Positions 63,074 through 64,000 of a stretch of DNA of 64,000 nucleotides are shown here, in pieces; position 1 is the stretch's first letter; every line of letters begins with the position of its first letter. The translations under genes were made by a program, and so were the position numbers. The DNA lies in assembly GCF_003952005.1 (NCBI RefSeq), contig NZ_QXGJ01000002.1:248001-312000 (forward strand), read 5' to 3'. The DNA comes from Bifidobacterium callimiconis. Lineage in GTDB: Bacteria > Actinomycetota > Actinomycetes > Actinomycetales > Bifidobacteriaceae. Under the pieces are notes generated by a model. The model had not been told where the DNA came from. It searched no databases and was given only the letters and a program-made list of their open reading frames with translations.

Positions 63074-63970
63074 TCACTTCGTGATCGGGACCACGTACTG
63101 CTTGTCGCGAATAGCGGCCAGTCCCTCGTCCAGCCCGTACTTCTTGAGTGTGGGCTTGACCTTGTCGTCCTTGATGAGCTTCTCGATGCCCTTGTCGAAC
63201 GCCTGACCGAGCGAGCTGTTGCCCTTGGTGTACGGGTAGCTCACCTCCGGGGGCTCGACCAGCGAGTTGATGCGCTTGTCCGGGTTCTTGTTGGCGTATT
63301 CCACCACGATGTCGTCGTTGCCCTTGAACTCATCGACCGCGGTGCCGTACGCTTCCATGATCATGTCGACTCGACCGGCCTCGAGATCCTGCTTCATCTC
63401 CACGGAGCTCGGATAGGTCTTCACCTTGTCTCCGAACACGGTCTTCATGTCCTCAAGCCAGCCGTAACCGTCGCCGATGCCAATGGACTTGATGCCCTTG
63501 GATTCGATGTCGTCGATGGTCTTGATGTCCACGCTCTTCTTGGAGGCGTATCCCACACCCTCAAGGTAGATGGACTTCGGGAAGTCGACCACCTGTTCAC
63601 GCTTTTCGGTCACGTTGATGTCGCCGGTGGCGGTGTCGATCTGTCCGGAGGCGATGGCCTGCATGGCGTTGGCGAACGAGGCCTGCTGCCATTCGACGTT
63701 CAGACAGTTGGCGTCGGCGATCGACTTGATGAAGTCGATGTCCATGCCTTTGGGGTTGCCGCCGTTGTAGCTGGAGTACGGCGGCTGGTCGATCACGCCC
63801 ACCGTGAGCGTGCCGGACTTGATGGTGGTGATGTTGGACACCAGCGGCGTGCAGTCGCTTTTGGCGGCGGACGAGCTTGACGATCCGCCGCCGCATGCGG
63901 CGAGCGCGCTGACGCTCATCAGTGCGGCGCAGGCCGCGGCCATCAGCTTCATTCCTCGTGTGATCTTCAT
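63074..63970 (-). CDS. Amino-acid-binding lipoprotein of the ABC importer
   Basis: The 298-residue precursor has a lipoprotein signal (MKLMAAACAALMSVSALAAC) with Cys26 as the lipid site and a Ser-rich spacer. The mature part is a type II solute-binding domain of the polar amino-acid family: GTLTVGVIDQPPYSSYNG, GMDIDFIKSIADA, FANAMQAIASGQIDTATGD and VGYASKKSVDI. It catches the substrate outside the cell for the importer whose ATPase is the next gene, 162 bases on. GAGAGGAACACGATC precedes ATG 63970. The ligand is not known. Confidence 0.92.
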   Translation of the reverse strand: MKITRGMKLMAAACAALMSVSALAACGGGSSSSSAAKSDCTPLVSNITTIKSGTLTVGVIDQPPYSSYNGGNPKGMDIDFIKSIADANCLNVEWQQASFANAMQAIASGQIDTATGDINVTEKREQVVDFPKSIYLEGVGYASKKSVDIKTIDDIESKGIKSIGIGDGYGWLEDMKTVFGDKVKTYPSSVEMKQDLEAGRVDMIMEAYGTAVDEFKGNDDIVVEYANKNPDKRINSLVEPPEVSYPYTKGNSSLGQAFDKGIEKLIKDDKVKPTLKKYGLDEGLAAIRDKQYVVPITK

Positions 63971-64000
63971 GATCGTGTTCCTCTCTGTGTGTGGCCGGAA

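Noticed and set aside
1..64000. CRISPR arrays, rRNA genes and intact insertion sequences
   Set aside because: No regularly spaced repeats with unique spacers, no rRNA-like sequence and no transposase motif were seen.

Overview
The window is high-GC actinobacterial chromosome. Most likely it comes from the Bifidobacteriaceae: the gene set (LacI/MFS/GH31 sugar module, TPP-riboswitch tenA, AEC carrier, LAVTG-anchored surface protein), the short intergenic spaces and the AGGAG-type ribosome sites all fit. This assignment is an inference; no rRNA or marker gene is present. Two stretches are clearly more AT-rich than the rest (about 6.1-8.0 kb and 36.2-38.1 kb) and look acquired.

Layout. 0-9.5 kb: housekeeping and small-molecule genes (DUF1963 protein fragment, DnaQ-like exonuclease with BRCT domain, HAD phosphatase, AEC carrier, URO-D-family protein, TPP riboswitch with tenA, an AT-rich unknown membrane protein, a DUF985 cupin, a small lipoprotein). 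9.5-18.3 kb: sugar catabolism (MFS transporter divergent from a LacI regulator and a YicI-type alpha-xylosidase; zinc alcohol/polyol dehydrogenase; SDR oxidoreductase), with three copies of a hairpin repeat between genes. 18.5-31.8 kb: an accessory island of mostly unrecognised genes. It has a LAVTG-anchored coiled-coil/CAP protein of the SEC10/PgrA surface-exclusion type, a small membrane protein, an AbiEi-like protein, a HAD protein, a translationally coupled trio ending in an ImmA/IrrE peptidase, a DnaQ-like exonuclease and a GAD-like (immunity-type) protein. Three transcription units of the island share a bipartite upstream motif with fixed spacing. No integrase, relaxase or transposase is visible.

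31.9-45.9 kb: a defence island with an AlwI-type restriction enzyme and a double-domain adenine methyltransferase, a DUF4365 protein coupled to an unknown protein, an McrB-like AAA+ protein convergent with a LlaJI/McrC-like nuclease, two related proteins (one with a SWIM zinc finger) and a MazG-like pyrophosphohydrolase. 46-49.6 kb: a nitrilase-family amidase, and a small operon of a zinc-ribbon protein, a hidden small ORF and a protein kinase.

50-64 kb: an anaerobic amino-acid-reduction region. A glycyl-radical activase and a trans-4-hydroxyproline dehydratase (HypD) would make pyrroline-5-carboxylate. A proline racemase and a D-proline reductase set (PrdC-like, PrdA proprotein, small ORF, PrdB) would turn proline into 5-aminovalerate. 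A TetR regulator and a polar amino-acid ABC importer (ATPase and binding lipoprotein) lie beside them. PrdB carries cysteine where the clostridial enzyme has selenocysteine. The pyrroline-5-carboxylate reductase needed to link the halves is not in the window. Together they suggest a Stickland-type electron sink for hydroxyproline or proline in a bacterium not generally known for this metabolism.
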